A DNA stretch of 64,000 nucleotides from GCA-003244245 sp963823755 (GTDB taxonomy: Bacteria; Actinomycetota; Actinomycetes; Mycobacteriales; Pseudonocardiaceae), in the NCBI GenBank assembly GCA_963823755.1, contig CAWGMP010000023.1:306891-370890 (forward strand), in the 5' to 3' direction. The notes beneath the pieces were generated by a model. That model did no database searches. It saw nothing but the letters and a program-made list of their open reading frames with translations, and was not told where the DNA came from. This document shows, in pieces, positions 1-8,099 of this stretch. The position numbers were made by a program, and so were the translations under genes. Within the stretch, counting starts at the first letter, position 1, and each line of letters opens with the position of its first letter.

Positions 1-378
1 GATCGCGTGGGCGATCGTGTCGATCACGAGGTGGTCCCGGTCCTCAGGGGAGCGATGCAGCACGTCACGTTCGGCGGAGGTCGGGCTGACGGCGACACCG
101 CCTTCCGCGCACCAGGCGAAGATCAGTCCGCTTCGCAGCTTGGAGAGCAGTACCGCTCGGGCGTAGAGCCAGAGCTCGTCGGTGAACTTCTGGTATGACG
201 GGCCCTGGAACTTGGCCCGCTTCAGGAGTGCCAGCCGGTTGGCGTCGAAGTCGATCGAGATCGGCGTAGTGGCGGTGGCCGCCCGATCCACCTGGGCGAA
301 CTCTGCAGTTGGCTGATGATCGATTGCTGGGCTGGTAGCGTCGGCTCCGTCAGCCGACTCAAAGTCGGGGAAGTGCAT
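1..378 (-). CDS. hypothetical protein, C-terminus cut by window edge
   Basis: The reading frame is open from an ATG at 378 down to base 1 with no stop, so only the first 126 residues are visible and the gene continues outside the window. The first 35 residues are low-complexity; an ordered part follows with the motifs LLKRAKFQGPSYQKF, LWLYARAVLLSKLRSG and SPEDRDHLVIDTIAHAI. From memory this resembles actinobacterial plasmid or mobile-element proteins annotated as sigma-70-like, but I cannot confirm the family. It is read away from the toxin-antitoxin pair at 678-1218, and a 15-bp palindrome sits just upstream of the start. It probably belongs to a mobile element. Confidence 0.5.
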   Translation of the reverse strand, partial: MHFPDFESADGADATSPAIDHQPTAEFAQVDRAATATTPISIDFDANRLALLKRAKFQGPSYQKFTDELWLYARAVLLSKLRSGLIFAWCAEGGVAVSPTSAERDVLHRSPEDRDHLVIDTIAHAI

Positions 379-410
379 ACCTCTCCCAGGTTCGTCAAGA
401 CCGGGTTACA

Positions 411-425
411 TAGTACTTCGTACTA
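411..425. promoter_or_regulatory. palindrome upstream of the left-edge gene
   Basis: TAGTAC and GTACTA form perfect 6-bp arms around a TTC spacer, 33 bp upstream of the ATG at 378. The position and symmetry suit an operator for a dimeric repressor acting on the minus-strand gene. No matching regulator is seen nearby, so this is an inference from sequence shape only. Apart from this site I see nothing convincing in 379-677. Confidence 0.35.
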
Positions 426-677
426 CGTTCCATGTTCGTTGCAGCCGACTACCCACAAAGTTTTTTCGGCGAAGTTTGCGACGGCCCGGGTCGGGATGCC
501 ATGGAACGATCACTCGGTGGCATTCAGCACCCCTCCCGAGATCGAGACCCTCCCTGCCCTCGACGAGGCCCTGCGCCGTGTGAGCACTGCAGAATCCGGT
601 TTGCGCTGGGATCCGGCATGTCCAGTGTGGATACGACCTGGTGGACACGACCACCTGCAGGGGCAAGAGCCATGGTG

Positions 678-992
678 TCAGATGGGCAGTCCAAAAGTGT
701 TGTAGATGGCCTTATCGACGCGGTCGAGGTCGGCGGGGTCCAGCGCGCCGAGGAACTCGATGAGGGCTCCTTGGTAGACGCGGGTGATGTCGCGAGCGAT
801 GTTGAGCCAGCCAGATGTGCCGCCGATCGTGACGGGGATGGCGGTCAGGCCGCCGGGGTCGTCGGGGATCACTGGGACGCCGTAGAGCATCGTCACGGCG
901 GGATCGTCGATGAGATACTGGGCCGAGACGATGACCATCGGGCCAAGGGGGATGGCGCGCAGCTGGTAGCGCCAGCACTCACCCCGCTGCAC
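678..992 (-). CDS. MazF/PemK-like toxin of a type II toxin-antitoxin pair
   Basis: This is a 104-residue protein from a GTG at 992. It begins VQRGECWRYQ, the usual opening of the MazF/PemK/CcdB-fold toxins (basic residue, G-E-x-W), and continues with hydrophobic strands (LGPMVIVSAQ, LTAIPVTIGG) and a C-terminal helix typical of small actinobacterial MazF-like proteins. Family members cleave mRNA or block gyrase; which applies here cannot be told. The open frame extends to 1070, but the upstream part has no family match and lies inside the antitoxin gene, so I favour the GTG. The start overlaps the antitoxin stop by 14 bp, the classic coupled arrangement with antitoxin first. No frameshift is seen. 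Confidence 0.7.
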   Translation of the reverse strand: MQRGECWRYQLRAIPLGPMVIVSAQYLIDDPAVTMLYGVPVIPDDPGGLTAIPVTIGGTSGWLNIARDITRVYQGALIEFLGALDPADLDRVDKAIYNTFGLPI

Positions 993-1218
993 GGCGGCCC
1001 CGTCCGGACACCAGCTCGGCGACAGTGTTCTGGTGCTCCAGCTCGGCCACAGCGAGGGCCTCACCGTCATAGGGCTTGGGCGGGTAGTGCTGGTGGATGT
1101 TCTGGTGGATGAACTTCGACACCCAGGCCGAGACCGACAGCCCGTCGCGGTGGGCGGCCTGCTCGGCGAGAAACGCCGCGGTGGACTCCAGCGTCAAGGA
1201 CATCTTCGTGGTAGCCAT
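979..1218 (-). CDS. ribbon-helix-helix-type antitoxin
   Basis: This is a 79-residue protein encoded immediately before, and overlapping, the MazF-like toxin. The N-terminal segment (TKMSLTLESTAAFLAEQAAHRDG, then LSVSAWVSKFI) has the short strand and two amphipathic helices of ribbon-helix-helix DNA-binding antitoxins. The C-terminal part, from about residue 45, is likely the toxin-neutralising tail. Such antitoxins bind their toxin and repress their own promoter. The ATG at 1218 gives a natural start. The call rests on gene order and fold signature, not on a recognised named family. Confidence 0.65.
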   Translation of the reverse strand: MATTKMSLTLESTAAFLAEQAAHRDGLSVSAWVSKFIHQNIHQHYPPKPYDGEALAVAELEHQNTVAELVSGRGRRAAG

Positions 1219-1398
1219 CCTCAGAGCGTATCTTTTGATCGCCTCTATTTGTAGCCCCCGTGCGGGGTGGTCAGATGGGTGGCTGTGCGGGGACTGTTGC
1301 GTGGGCGGGCCGCGAACACTGACTCGACCGTCAATGGTGATGCGGGAGTCCGGCCGTCGTCTGGGCTCAGTGCTTGGGTAGCTACGCCCAGGGGAAAC

Positions 1399-1656
1399 TT
1401 ACTGATGGGTAACTCTGGGTTCTGGTGAGGTCATTGACGAGGGCATTGTCGCCGTTGCCTTGGTGAGGTGGCGGTAGATGGTGGGGCGGGTGACGCCGAA
1501 CTCGGCGGCGATCTGGGCCACGGTGTGCTTGCGTTTGCCGTCGGCGCCGGTTTCCTCGTACATCTCCCGCGCGAGCCGCACTTGGCAAGGCCCGAGTTTG
1601 GGTTTCTGTCCGCCGGTGCGGCCGCGGGCGCGGGCGGCGGCCAACCCGCCCATCTC
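1399..1656 (-). pseudogene. 3' remnant of a serine recombinase (resolvase/invertase)
   Basis: About 85 residues match the C-terminus of Hin/resolvase-type serine recombinases: the linker GLAAARARGRTGG, a region rich in basic residues, then a helix-turn-helix (HTVAQIAAEFGVTRPTIYRH) that binds the half-site of the recombination sequence. The N-terminal catalytic domain with its nucleophilic serine is absent. Upstream of about 1656 the sequence switches abruptly to a permease coded on the other strand, so the gene was cut by a rearrangement. It cannot act as a recombinase. Confidence 0.75.
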
Positions 1657-2448
1657 ACCGGCGGGCACCGGCCTGATCAACATGGGCATCGCCTCCCGAC
1701 TGTCCTACTCCCTGGGCTACGCCGGCTACCTACCTCGAACAGTCACACGGATGAGCAGCCGCGGTGTCCCCATCACCTCGATCATCCTGGCCTTCGTCGT
1801 CGGCATGATCTGTTTTCTCCCCTTCCCAAGCTGGCAAAGCCTGGTCTCACTGGTCACCTCAGCGACAGTGATCATGTATGCATTCGCGCCGATTACCCTG
1901 CTAGTCCTACGCAAGGCCGACCCGAACCGTGCCCGCCCCTACCGGTACCAGCCGCCGCGGTCCTCGCGCCAGCGGCCTTCATCGCCGCGAACGAGATCAT
2001 CTACTGGACCTCCTGGGCCACGGTAGAGAAAATGATGCTGATCATCGGCGCTGGCTACCTACTGTTCTGGATCTCCTACGCGCTGGGCCGTCCGATCGAG
2101 CGGCCGCCGCTGGATCCACGGTCGTTGATCTGGATCCTGCCGTGGTTCACCGGCCTGGTAGCGATCTCCCACCTCGGGCAATACGGCGGAACCAAGCTCA
2201 TCCCCGCCTGGATAGACCTCGGTGTGGTAGCCCTGTTCAGCCTTCTCATTTGCGCCCTGGCAGTCCGTCTTGGCCTGCCCACAGAACGAGTCACCGCCAC
2301 CGTCGCCCTCGACCAACTCGACACACCACCACTCCACCCAGAGCAGCGCCTGACCCCCGACGCTGTCCTTGAGCACCAGCCGACGAGACCGACCAAAACC
2401 GTGGGAGATCAACTATTCATGCGCCCGGGGCACTGGCCTATGCCCTGA
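1657..2448 (+). pseudogene. APC-family amino-acid permease, truncated and frameshifted
   Basis: Two frames together encode the C-terminal half of an APC-superfamily permease. Frame 2 reads GLINMGIASRLSYSLGYAGY and then several membrane helices (ITSIILAFVVGMICFLPF, LVSLVTSATVIMYAFAPIT) to ADPNRARPYR near 1945. The protein continues in frame 1 with PAAAVLAPAAFIAANEIIYW and further helices to about 2300. A one-base indel around 1943-1947 therefore breaks the gene. The first half is missing, and its left end abuts the recombinase remnant at 1656. Substrate cannot be assigned. Confidence 0.75.
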
Positions 2449-2604
2449 GCTTGACGGGCTCGTTTTGATGGGTGAAGCCGGGATGCCAGCGGGCGAAGTC
2501 GGCGGCCAGGTCGTCGTTGAGGACTCGGGTACGGACTTGCAGGAACAGGTGTGCGCCATGCGGTGACCAGCGCATCTGCTGCTTTTTGACCATGCGCTTG
2601 GATA
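2438..2604 (-). pseudogene. transposase C-terminal remnant
   Basis: The minus strand encodes about 55 residues ending at a TAG at 2438, including RMVKKQQMRWSPHGAHLFLQ and VRTRVLNDDL. This reads like the end of an actinobacterial IS transposase, a segment I recognise in general form without being able to name the IS family. No upstream catalytic part is present; at about 2604 the similarity stops where a different, plus-strand remnant begins. Confidence 0.5.
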
Positions 2605-2710
2605 CCAGGCCGACTTCGCCCTGCTCGCAACCGCAGTCAACCTCGCCCGCCTCGGCAAGCTCGGACTCACCTCCACCACCACCGGAAACTCGACGGTAGC
2701 CACCGCCTGA
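2604..2710 (+). pseudogene. second transposase C-terminal remnant
   Basis: The plus strand reads GYQADFALLATAVNLARLGK and ends with a TGA at 2708-2710. The pattern ALLATAVNLARLGKLG resembles the last helix of IS1182/IS5-like transposases, in which a conserved A-A-x-N-L-x-R motif closes the protein. It abuts the minus-strand remnant at about 2604. Both are leftovers of insertion sequences and no terminal repeats could be found. Confidence 0.4.
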
Positions 2711-2881
2711 GCCGGAACGCAGCTCCCGGCCACCTCAGCCCACCCACAGCGCCCAGAACCGCCCTCAGCACGCCGACAACCTCGCCACAAACGGAACGCC
2801 GAGATCCCACGTGGACCCTGCCGACGCCCAACCTCGAAACGATCTGGCCCGATCCGACGGCCTTCCTGACGCAGCCGTCCC

Positions 2882-3550
2882 TATGACAGGCCGTTCGACA
2901 CCAGCCTCCCAGAATGCCTTGCCGGAATTCCGGGCACCGTGGGCGCCGTGCCGGTGCAGAACGTGGGCGCGTACGGGCAGGATGCGGCGCAGAGCCTAGT
3001 GCGGTTGGAGGCGTGGGACTGGTGGTCTCGCCGCCGGGTACGAGTTGACGCGCCGGATTGCCGCTTCGGTTATCGAACCAGTCGATTCAAGCAACATCCG
3101 GGCCGGTACACGATCCTGTCTGTGACTCTTGCGTTGCAGCGGAGTCAGCTGAGCCGACCGGTGAACTACGCCCAGTTGGCAACGAAACTGGACGTGTCAC
3201 TGGGCACCCACGCGCCACTCGCCGACGTGCGGGCGGCCGTCCTCGCCATCCGGCGACGCAAGAGCATGGTCATCGATCCGGCCGACGCTGAAAGCAGGTC
3301 CGTCGGTTCCTTCTTCCTCAATCCCGCGGTTCCCACTAAGGCATGGGATCGGTTCGTGCGCAGGGTTCATGCGATGTGCGGTGAGCTGCCACCCGAATTG
3401 ACCAGGTCGCCAGATTCGGTGAGGACGAGCGCCGGCTGGCTGATGCAACGCGCGGGGTTCTCGCGCGGCCAACGGTCCGGTTCGGCTCGCATTTCTCACA
3501 AGCATACGTTGGCGCTGGTCGCGGAGGACAAGACGACTGCGACGGCTTGA
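2882..3550 (+). pseudogene. murB: UDP-N-acetylenolpyruvoylglucosamine reductase, 3' part only
   Basis: The frame reads PECLAGIPGTVGAVPVQNVG AYGQ, the FAD-binding signature in the middle of MurB, followed by the substrate-binding domain: CRFGYRTSRFK, FVLxVT-like TILSVTLALQ, APLADVRAAVLAIRRRKSMV and the SVGSFFLNP motif that carries the active-site serine region. MurB completes UDP-MurNAc synthesis for peptidoglycan. The N-terminal FAD-binding half is absent, the stretch between AYGQ and CRFGYR is shorter than usual, and no start with a ribosome binding site exists, so this is a truncated copy. A functional murB must lie elsewhere. The gene ends 8 bp before a long inverted repeat. Confidence 0.8.
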
Positions 3551-3558
3551 GTTCAAAC

Positions 3559-3697
3559 GGTGAGAGCGACACCCGGCTTGACCTGGGGCGAGGGCCCGTA
3601 AGCTGGCCCGCGCATCGGGCAGCTCCTGGCCTGCCCGCTATTAGCTCGATGTGGGCCCTCGCGAGGGTCCCAGGTCAAGCCGGGTGTCGCTCTCACC
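3559..3697. repeat. 139-bp inverted-repeat structure with 29-bp perfect outer arms
   Basis: The outer arms, 3559-3587 and 3669-3697, are perfect 29-bp complements (GGTGAGAGCGACACCCGGCT at the left end and its complement at the right). A second pair, GCGAGGGCCC and GGGCCCTCGC, lies just inside, offset by a 6-nt bulge on the right, leaving a loop of about 55 bases that itself contains a smaller hairpin. It lies exactly between the stop of the murB remnant and the truncation point of the NUDIX remnant. It could be a small non-autonomous mobile element or a bidirectional terminator. No target duplication is evident. Confidence 0.7.
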
Positions 3698-4140
3698 ACT
3701 AGAGACCATCCAGTTCATCGTCACACGGTCGCAGCTTGCCGAGCAGGTCTTCTCTGATCACTCCGCCGTCGAAGATAAAAGCGAACATGGCGCGACAATT
3801 CAGCTCAGTGGAACCCGGTCGACGCACAGCAGGCGCCCCGGTAATCGATCTATGCCCAACTCCTCCAGGACCTCCCGCCGGCAGGCGACATAGGTGATTC
3901 TCCCTCGTGCGCTACGCCACCCGGAATCTCCCAGTTCGGCTTGTAGCTGGGCTTGACTACAAGCAATTCGCCAGCCGGGTCGAAAATCCACGCTCCTGCA
4001 GCGACGGGAAATCCCGACATGGTCGCGTGCCAATCGACCGGATACGTGGTGCCGCCATGGACAGGCTGTCCGAAATTCGATGCCATCCGGGGTCCCACTC
4101 CCGAATATCCCAGCAGTCTTGTCGTCCCGACCCAGACCAT
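3698..4140 (-). pseudogene. NUDIX hydrolase, frameshifted and 3'-truncated
   Basis: Starting at 4140 the minus strand reads a NUDIX protein: WIFDPAGELLVVKPSYKPNW, EIPGGVAHEGESP. The NUDIX box then continues in a different frame as CRREVLEELGID, followed by GRLLCVDRVPL, and in a third frame as MFAFIFDGGVIREDLLGKL to about 3702. At least two indels therefore interrupt the box G-x5-E-x7-REVxEE. The coding similarity stops at the right arm of the inverted repeat at 3697. NUDIX enzymes hydrolyse nucleoside diphosphates linked to another moiety; this copy is dead. Confidence 0.75.
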
Positions 4141-4160
4141 TCTTACATACCCTACTCGGT

Positions 4161-4235
4161 AGCTGTTCGGCTGGTTCAGGTGGGGTTGGGAGCGTAATAA
4201 TGGCTACCCCTGACACTCACACCAGCCGAATAGCT
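4161..4235. promoter_or_regulatory. inverted repeat spanning the start of a small ORF
   Basis: The arms AGCTGTTCGGCTGG (4161-4174) and CCAGCCGAATAGCT (4222-4235) are complementary with one mismatch and flank the ATG at 4200, in the divergent region between the NUDIX remnant and the small ORF. In RNA it would bury the start codon and the ribosome binding site; in DNA it could be an operator. No regulator is identified. Confidence 0.4.
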
Positions 4236-4349
4236 ACTCTACTCGCTCTCCACGCCACCGGTAACCGCACTGACGTGGACGATCCGCAGGATTATGACTA
4301 CACTCGGTGCACGTCAGGACACTACGCGTCTAAGGTCTTTTCGTCATAA
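4200..4349 (+). CDS. small hypothetical protein, 49 residues
   Basis: An ATG at 4200 opens a 49-codon frame ending at 4349 (MATPDTHTSRIATLL at the start, SKVFSS at the end). The product is hydrophilic, has no membrane segment and no motif I know. Support is limited: a weak purine-rich stretch (TTGGGAG) 8-14 bp upstream and an inverted repeat over the start. It is divergent from the NUDIX remnant. The following 4350-4618 contains no convincing gene; a longer frame at 4375-4971 runs into prsW out of frame and looks fortuitous. Confidence 0.3.
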   Translation: MATPDTHTSRIATLLALHATGNRTDVDDPQDYDYTRCTSGHYASKVFSS

Positions 4350-4618
4350 CAGAATGTAACCGTAGAAAGGTGTTATGAATAGCAGGATCAACCGTTCTTA
4401 TGTTTTCCATTTCAGTTGGCGACATCAGAACGTTAAATTTCGAATCGGACAGCACGCCTGTTCTCCGGTGGCGCTTACTGTGATGTTTTCTGGTGTTATC
4501 TTTCGTCAAGCTCGGCTCGGAAAAGGAGAGCTGTTCGCGAACTCGAAGATCTGCGGGGCAGCCCGACCCGAGCCTGGCATCGGACGATCAGCTCCGATAG
4601 GGCCTAGGCTGCGGCGCC

Positions 4619-5776
4619 ATGACGGGGTTCGGACCGGTCGCCCCAGGCCCACCGGGCATTCCTGCGCAGCATGGTCAGGTGCTGCCGGTGCTGGGTCTGG
4701 TCGCGTTGGGCGTCGCTGTCCTCATCGCGATGGGTGTCATCAGCACCAGCATCGGGGGTGCTGCCGCGCTGGCCGGCACGATGGCGGCGGTGCTGCCGGT
4801 GCTGCCGGTGGTGGCTGCGTTCCTCTGGGTAGACCGCTGGGAGCCCGAGCCGCCGCGGCTGCTGCTCGCGGCGTTCCTGTGGGGGGCCGGGATCTCGGTG
4901 CTCGGCGCGACGGTCGTCAACGACACCGCGACGGTGTTCGGCGAGCAGGCACTCGGCGCCGGGGGTGGTGATCTGGTCGCAGCGGTGATCTCCGCCCCGG
5001 TCGTCGAGGAGGCGTTCAAGGGCGCGTTCCTGGTCGGCCTGCTGTGGCTGCGGCGTCGCGAGTTCGACGGTGTGGTGGACGGGATCGTCTATGCGGGTCT
5101 GGTCGCCGCGGGTTTCGCGTTCACCGAGAACGTCCTCTACTTCGGCCGCGTGTTCGCCATCGGCGACGGCGGCAGCGCGGCCGTCGTGTTCCTGACACGC
5201 GGCGTGCTCGCACCGTTCGCGCATCCGGTGTTCACCGCGATGACCGGAATCGCCGCGGGGTTGGCCGCTCGCCGCCGCCGCAGCCCGGCCGGGTGGGTAC
5301 TGCCGCCCTCAGCCGGGTACCTCGGGGTCGGGTATCTCGGGGCGGTTGCGCTGCATGCGCTGTGGAACGCCTCGGCTGGTCTCGGCTTCCTCCCGGTCTT
5401 CTACGGCGTGATCATGGTACCGCTGTTCGGTGGGCTGATCGCGCTGGTGGTCCGGCAGCGCCGGTGGGAACAGCGGGTGATCTCCGCCGCGCTGCCGGGG
5501 TTCGCCGGTGCCGGCTGGATCGCGCCCAGCGAGGTCCCGTTGCTGGCCAGCCAGGCTGGTCGGCGGGGGTGGCGATCCGAGGTACGCCGACGCGCGGGTG
5601 AGCCCGCCGCCGACGCGGTTCGCGACTACCAGCATGCGGTCACCGAACTCGCGTTCCTCTCCGACCGGATGCAACGCGGCGGCGTCGGTCCGGACACCAA
5701 CCGGTGGCACCACGAGGCACTGGCCGAGCTGATGGCTGCGCGGGACCGGGCGATGCGTGCCCCGCACCGGGGGTGA
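4619..5776 (+). CDS. PrsW-family intramembrane metalloprotease
   Basis: This is a 385-residue polytopic membrane protein with about eight hydrophobic segments. The family motifs are present: PVVEEAFKG near residue 130 (E-E pair), GFAFTENVLYF near 165 (F-x3-E-N) and HPVFTAMTG and HALWN histidines further on, which together form the metalloprotease site of the PrsW/CAAX-like ABI clan. PrsW proteins cleave membrane-anchored anti-sigma factors in Bacillus; the actinobacterial substrate is unknown. A soluble tail of about 90 residues, rich in charged residues, follows the last helix. It lies about 100 bp upstream of the pantothenate operon on the same strand and is probably transcribed separately. 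The ATG at 4619 is the first in-frame start. Confidence 0.85.
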   Translation: MTGFGPVAPGPPGIPAQHGQVLPVLGLVALGVAVLIAMGVISTSIGGAAALAGTMAAVLPVLPVVAAFLWVDRWEPEPPRLLLAAFLWGAGISVLGATVVNDTATVFGEQALGAGGGDLVAAVISAPVVEEAFKGAFLVGLLWLRRREFDGVVDGIVYAGLVAAGFAFTENVLYFGRVFAIGDGGSAAVVFLTRGVLAPFAHPVFTAMTGIAAGLAARRRRSPAGWVLPPSAGYLGVGYLGAVALHALWNASAGLGFLPVFYGVIMVPLFGGLIALVVRQRRWEQRVISAALPGFAGAGWIAPSEVPLLASQAGRRGWRSEVRRRAGEPAADAVRDYQHAVTELAFLSDRMQRGGVGPDTNRWHHEALAELMAARDRAMRAPHRG

Positions 5777-5875
5777 AGCTGCTCACCCGGACCGGCGCGA
5801 AGGACTCCGGCGGGTTAACCTGCGGCAGTCCGGTACCCGCGGTCAGCGCGGGACTGGAACGTTTGGAGGACGGTG

Positions 5876-6802
5876 ATGGCGACGATGCCACGGTCGGGTG
5901 CATCCGCGTCCAGCGGAGTGGCCGATCGCCCGGCCCGACTCGCCGTGGGTGTGGTGTCCGCCGGCCGGGTGGGGGCGGTCCTCGGCGCCGCCTTGTCCGG
6001 TGCCGGTCACGTGATAGTGGGCGTCAGTGCAGTGTCTCGAACATCCCTGCGTCGCGCCGCGGACCTGTTACCCGACGCACCGGTGCTGCCCCCCGACGAC
6101 GTGGTGCGACGGTCGGATCTGGTGCTGCTGGCCGTCCCTGACGACGTGCTGGCCGACCTGGTGTCCGGGCTGGCCGCGACCGGGGCGTTTCGGGCCGGTC
6201 AGATCGTGGTGCACACCAGTGGCGCGCGGGGAGTGGACGTCCTGGCACCGGCGAGCGCCGTGGGCGTCCTCCCGCTCGCGCTGCATCCGGCGATGACCTT
6301 CACCGGGCGCGCGGAGGACGTCGCCCGGCTGGCGGCGGCCTGTGTCGGCGTCACCGTCGGCGACGAGACCGGCTGGAGCGTCGGGGAGGCGCTGGTTCTG
6401 GAGATGGGCGCCGAGCCGGTACGCGTCCCGCCGGCAGCCCGAGCGCTGTACCACGCGGCGCTCGCGCACGGCTCCAACCACCTGGCCACCCTGGTGCGCG
6501 ACGCGGTCGACGCGCTGGAGCACGCTGGCGTGGTGCCGGCCGAACGGCTGCTGGGCCCGCTCCTGGAGGCGGCGCTGGACAACACGCTGCGCCACGGCGA
6601 CCGCGCCCTGACCGGGCCGGTGGCCCGCGGCGATCTCGAGACGGTACGGCTGCACCTGCGGGTGCTCGCGGAGTCCGCCCCGGAGCTGCTCGAGCCCTAC
6701 CGCGCGCAGGCGACCCGGACCGCCGACCGGGCCGAGGCGGCCGGATTGCTGGCACCGGCGGCCGCCACCCAGATCCGGCAGATCTTGCAGGAGCGACGGT
6801 GA
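5876..6802 (+). CDS. Rossmann-like and DUF2520 domain protein of the pantothenate operon
   Basis: This 308-residue protein has an N-terminal NAD(P)-binding Rossmann fold (VGVVSAGRVGAVLGAALSGA, near residue 25) and a C-terminal helical DUF2520 domain, the same architecture as ketopantoate reductases and 6-phosphogluconate dehydrogenase-like enzymes. It is the first gene of the panC-panD-coaX group and overlaps panC by 4 bp (GTGA), so a role as the dehydrogenase step, ketopantoate to pantoate, is plausible but not proven. The ATG at 5876 is chosen because GGAGGA at 5865-5870 is at proper distance; a GTG one codon earlier would be too close. Confidence 0.85.
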   Translation: MATMPRSGASASSGVADRPARLAVGVVSAGRVGAVLGAALSGAGHVIVGVSAVSRTSLRRAADLLPDAPVLPPDDVVRRSDLVLLAVPDDVLADLVSGLAATGAFRAGQIVVHTSGARGVDVLAPASAVGVLPLALHPAMTFTGRAEDVARLAAACVGVTVGDETGWSVGEALVLEMGAEPVRVPPAARALYHAALAHGSNHLATLVRDAVDALEHAGVVPAERLLGPLLEAALDNTLRHGDRALTGPVARGDLETVRLHLRVLAESAPELLEPYRAQATRTADRAEAAGLLAPAAATQIRQILQERR

Positions 6803-7701
6803 CGGGCGTAGGCCACGGTGAGCTGACCGTCCATGCTGATCCTGCTGTGCTGTCCGCGGTGACCCGCACGTTTCGCCGCGCTGGGCGCCCGGTCGTGCTG
6901 GTCCCGACGATGGGGGCGCTGCACGACGGCCACCGCGCGCTGATCCGAGCCGCCCGGGCCACCGCGGATGCGTGCACGGTGGTGTCCATCTTTCTCAACC
7001 CCTTGCAGTTCGAGTCCCGCTACGACCTGGACCGCTACCCCCGCCCGTTCGACGCTGATCTCGCCCTCTGCCGGGAGGAGGGCGTGGAACTGGTGTTCGC
7101 ACCCAGTGCCGACGCGATGTCGCCGCCCGGATCCGACACCAGGGTGATGCCCGGAGCGCTGGGTGCCGAGCTGGAAGGCGCCAGCAGGCCGGGTCATTTC
7201 GGCGCCGTGCTCACGGTGGTGGCCACGCTGTTCGGGATCGTCGGTCCGGATCGGGCGTTCTTCGGTGAGAAGGACTACCAGCAGCTGGTGCTCGTCCAGC
7301 GGATGGTGGCCGACCTGAGGATGGGTGTGGACGTGGTCGGGGTGCCCACGGTGCGAGAAGCCGGCGGGCTCGCGCTGTCGTCCCGCAACGTCCATCTGGC
7401 CGCCGCGGAGCGGACCGCCGCGCTCGCTGTCCCGGCGGCTCTGGCGGCCGGCGCCCGAGCCGGTGTCCAGGGTCGTGCGGCGGTGCTCGCAGCGGCCGGA
7501 GACGTGGTGACCGCCCAACCCGCCGTCGCGCTGGACTACCTGGCACTGCGCGACCCCCAGCTCGGTCCCGCCCCGCAGCGGGGACCGGCCCGGCTGTTGC
7601 TGGCCGCCACCGTAGGGACCACCCGGTTGATCGACAACATCGGTCTGCACCTGGGTGTCCCTGATCGTGCGTCTGACTCGAACGGACGAGGAGGTCCGTG
7701 A
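6799..7701 (+). CDS. panC: pantothenate synthetase
   Basis: PanC joins pantoate and beta-alanine with ATP to make pantothenate. The 300-residue protein carries VPTMGALHDGH near residue 37, the HIGH-like ATP site of this nucleotidyltransferase fold, then FLNPLQF, GHFGAVLTVV, FFGEKDYQQ near 156 and LSSRNVHL near 196, all conserved. The length is typical. The start is a GTG overlapping the upstream TGA by 4 bp, and the stop overlaps the panD ATG by one base, so translation of the operon is coupled. The last 15 residues are probably poorly ordered. Confidence 0.96.
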   Translation: MTGVGHGELTVHADPAVLSAVTRTFRRAGRPVVLVPTMGALHDGHRALIRAARATADACTVVSIFLNPLQFESRYDLDRYPRPFDADLALCREEGVELVFAPSADAMSPPGSDTRVMPGALGAELEGASRPGHFGAVLTVVATLFGIVGPDRAFFGEKDYQQLVLVQRMVADLRMGVDVVGVPTVREAGGLALSSRNVHLAAAERTAALAVPAALAAGARAGVQGRAAVLAAAGDVVTAQPAVALDYLALRDPQLGPAPQRGPARLLLAATVGTTRLIDNIGLHLGVPDRASDSNGRGGP

Positions 7702-8096
7702 TGTTCCGGACGATGCTGAAGTCTAAGATCCACCGTGCCACCGTCACCCAGTCCGACCTGCACTATGTGGGGTCGGTCACCGTCGATGAGGACCTCATGG
7801 ACGCCGCCGATCTGCTCGCCGGGGAGCGGGTGGCGATCGTGGACGTCACCAACGGGGCCAGGCTGGAGACCTACGTCATCCCCGGTCCGCGATCCAGCGG
7901 CGTGATCGGGATCAACGGCGCCGCCGCGCATCTGGTGGCGCCTGGTGACCTGGTGATCCTGATCTCCTACGGCACGATGGACGAGACCGAGTCGCGGCAC
8001 TACCGGCCCCGAGTGGTGTTCGTCGATGCCGGCAACCGGATCGTGCACCAGGGCAGTGACCCGGCGTATGCGCCGGCCGACGCACTGAAAGGCTAG
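7701..8096 (+). CDS. panD: aspartate 1-decarboxylase
   Basis: PanD makes beta-alanine from L-aspartate, the other substrate of PanC. The 131-residue proenzyme begins MFRTMLKSKIHRATVTQSDL and has the self-cleavage site HYVGS with Gly24-Ser25; Ser25 becomes the pyruvoyl cofactor. The conserved NGAAAH and YGTMDE segments are present. GGAGG at 7690-7694 precedes the ATG at 7701, which sits within the panC stop (TGATG). All active-site features are intact. Confidence 0.96.
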   Translation: MFRTMLKSKIHRATVTQSDLHYVGSVTVDEDLMDAADLLAGERVAIVDVTNGARLETYVIPGPRSSGVIGINGAAAHLVAPGDLVILISYGTMDETESRHYRPRVVFVDAGNRIVHQGSDPAYAPADALKG

Positions 8097-8099
8097 CCG

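Noticed and set aside
4375..4971. 198-codon + frame running into the PrsW gene
   Set aside because: Its second half is the PrsW coding sequence in another frame, and the first half has no motif.
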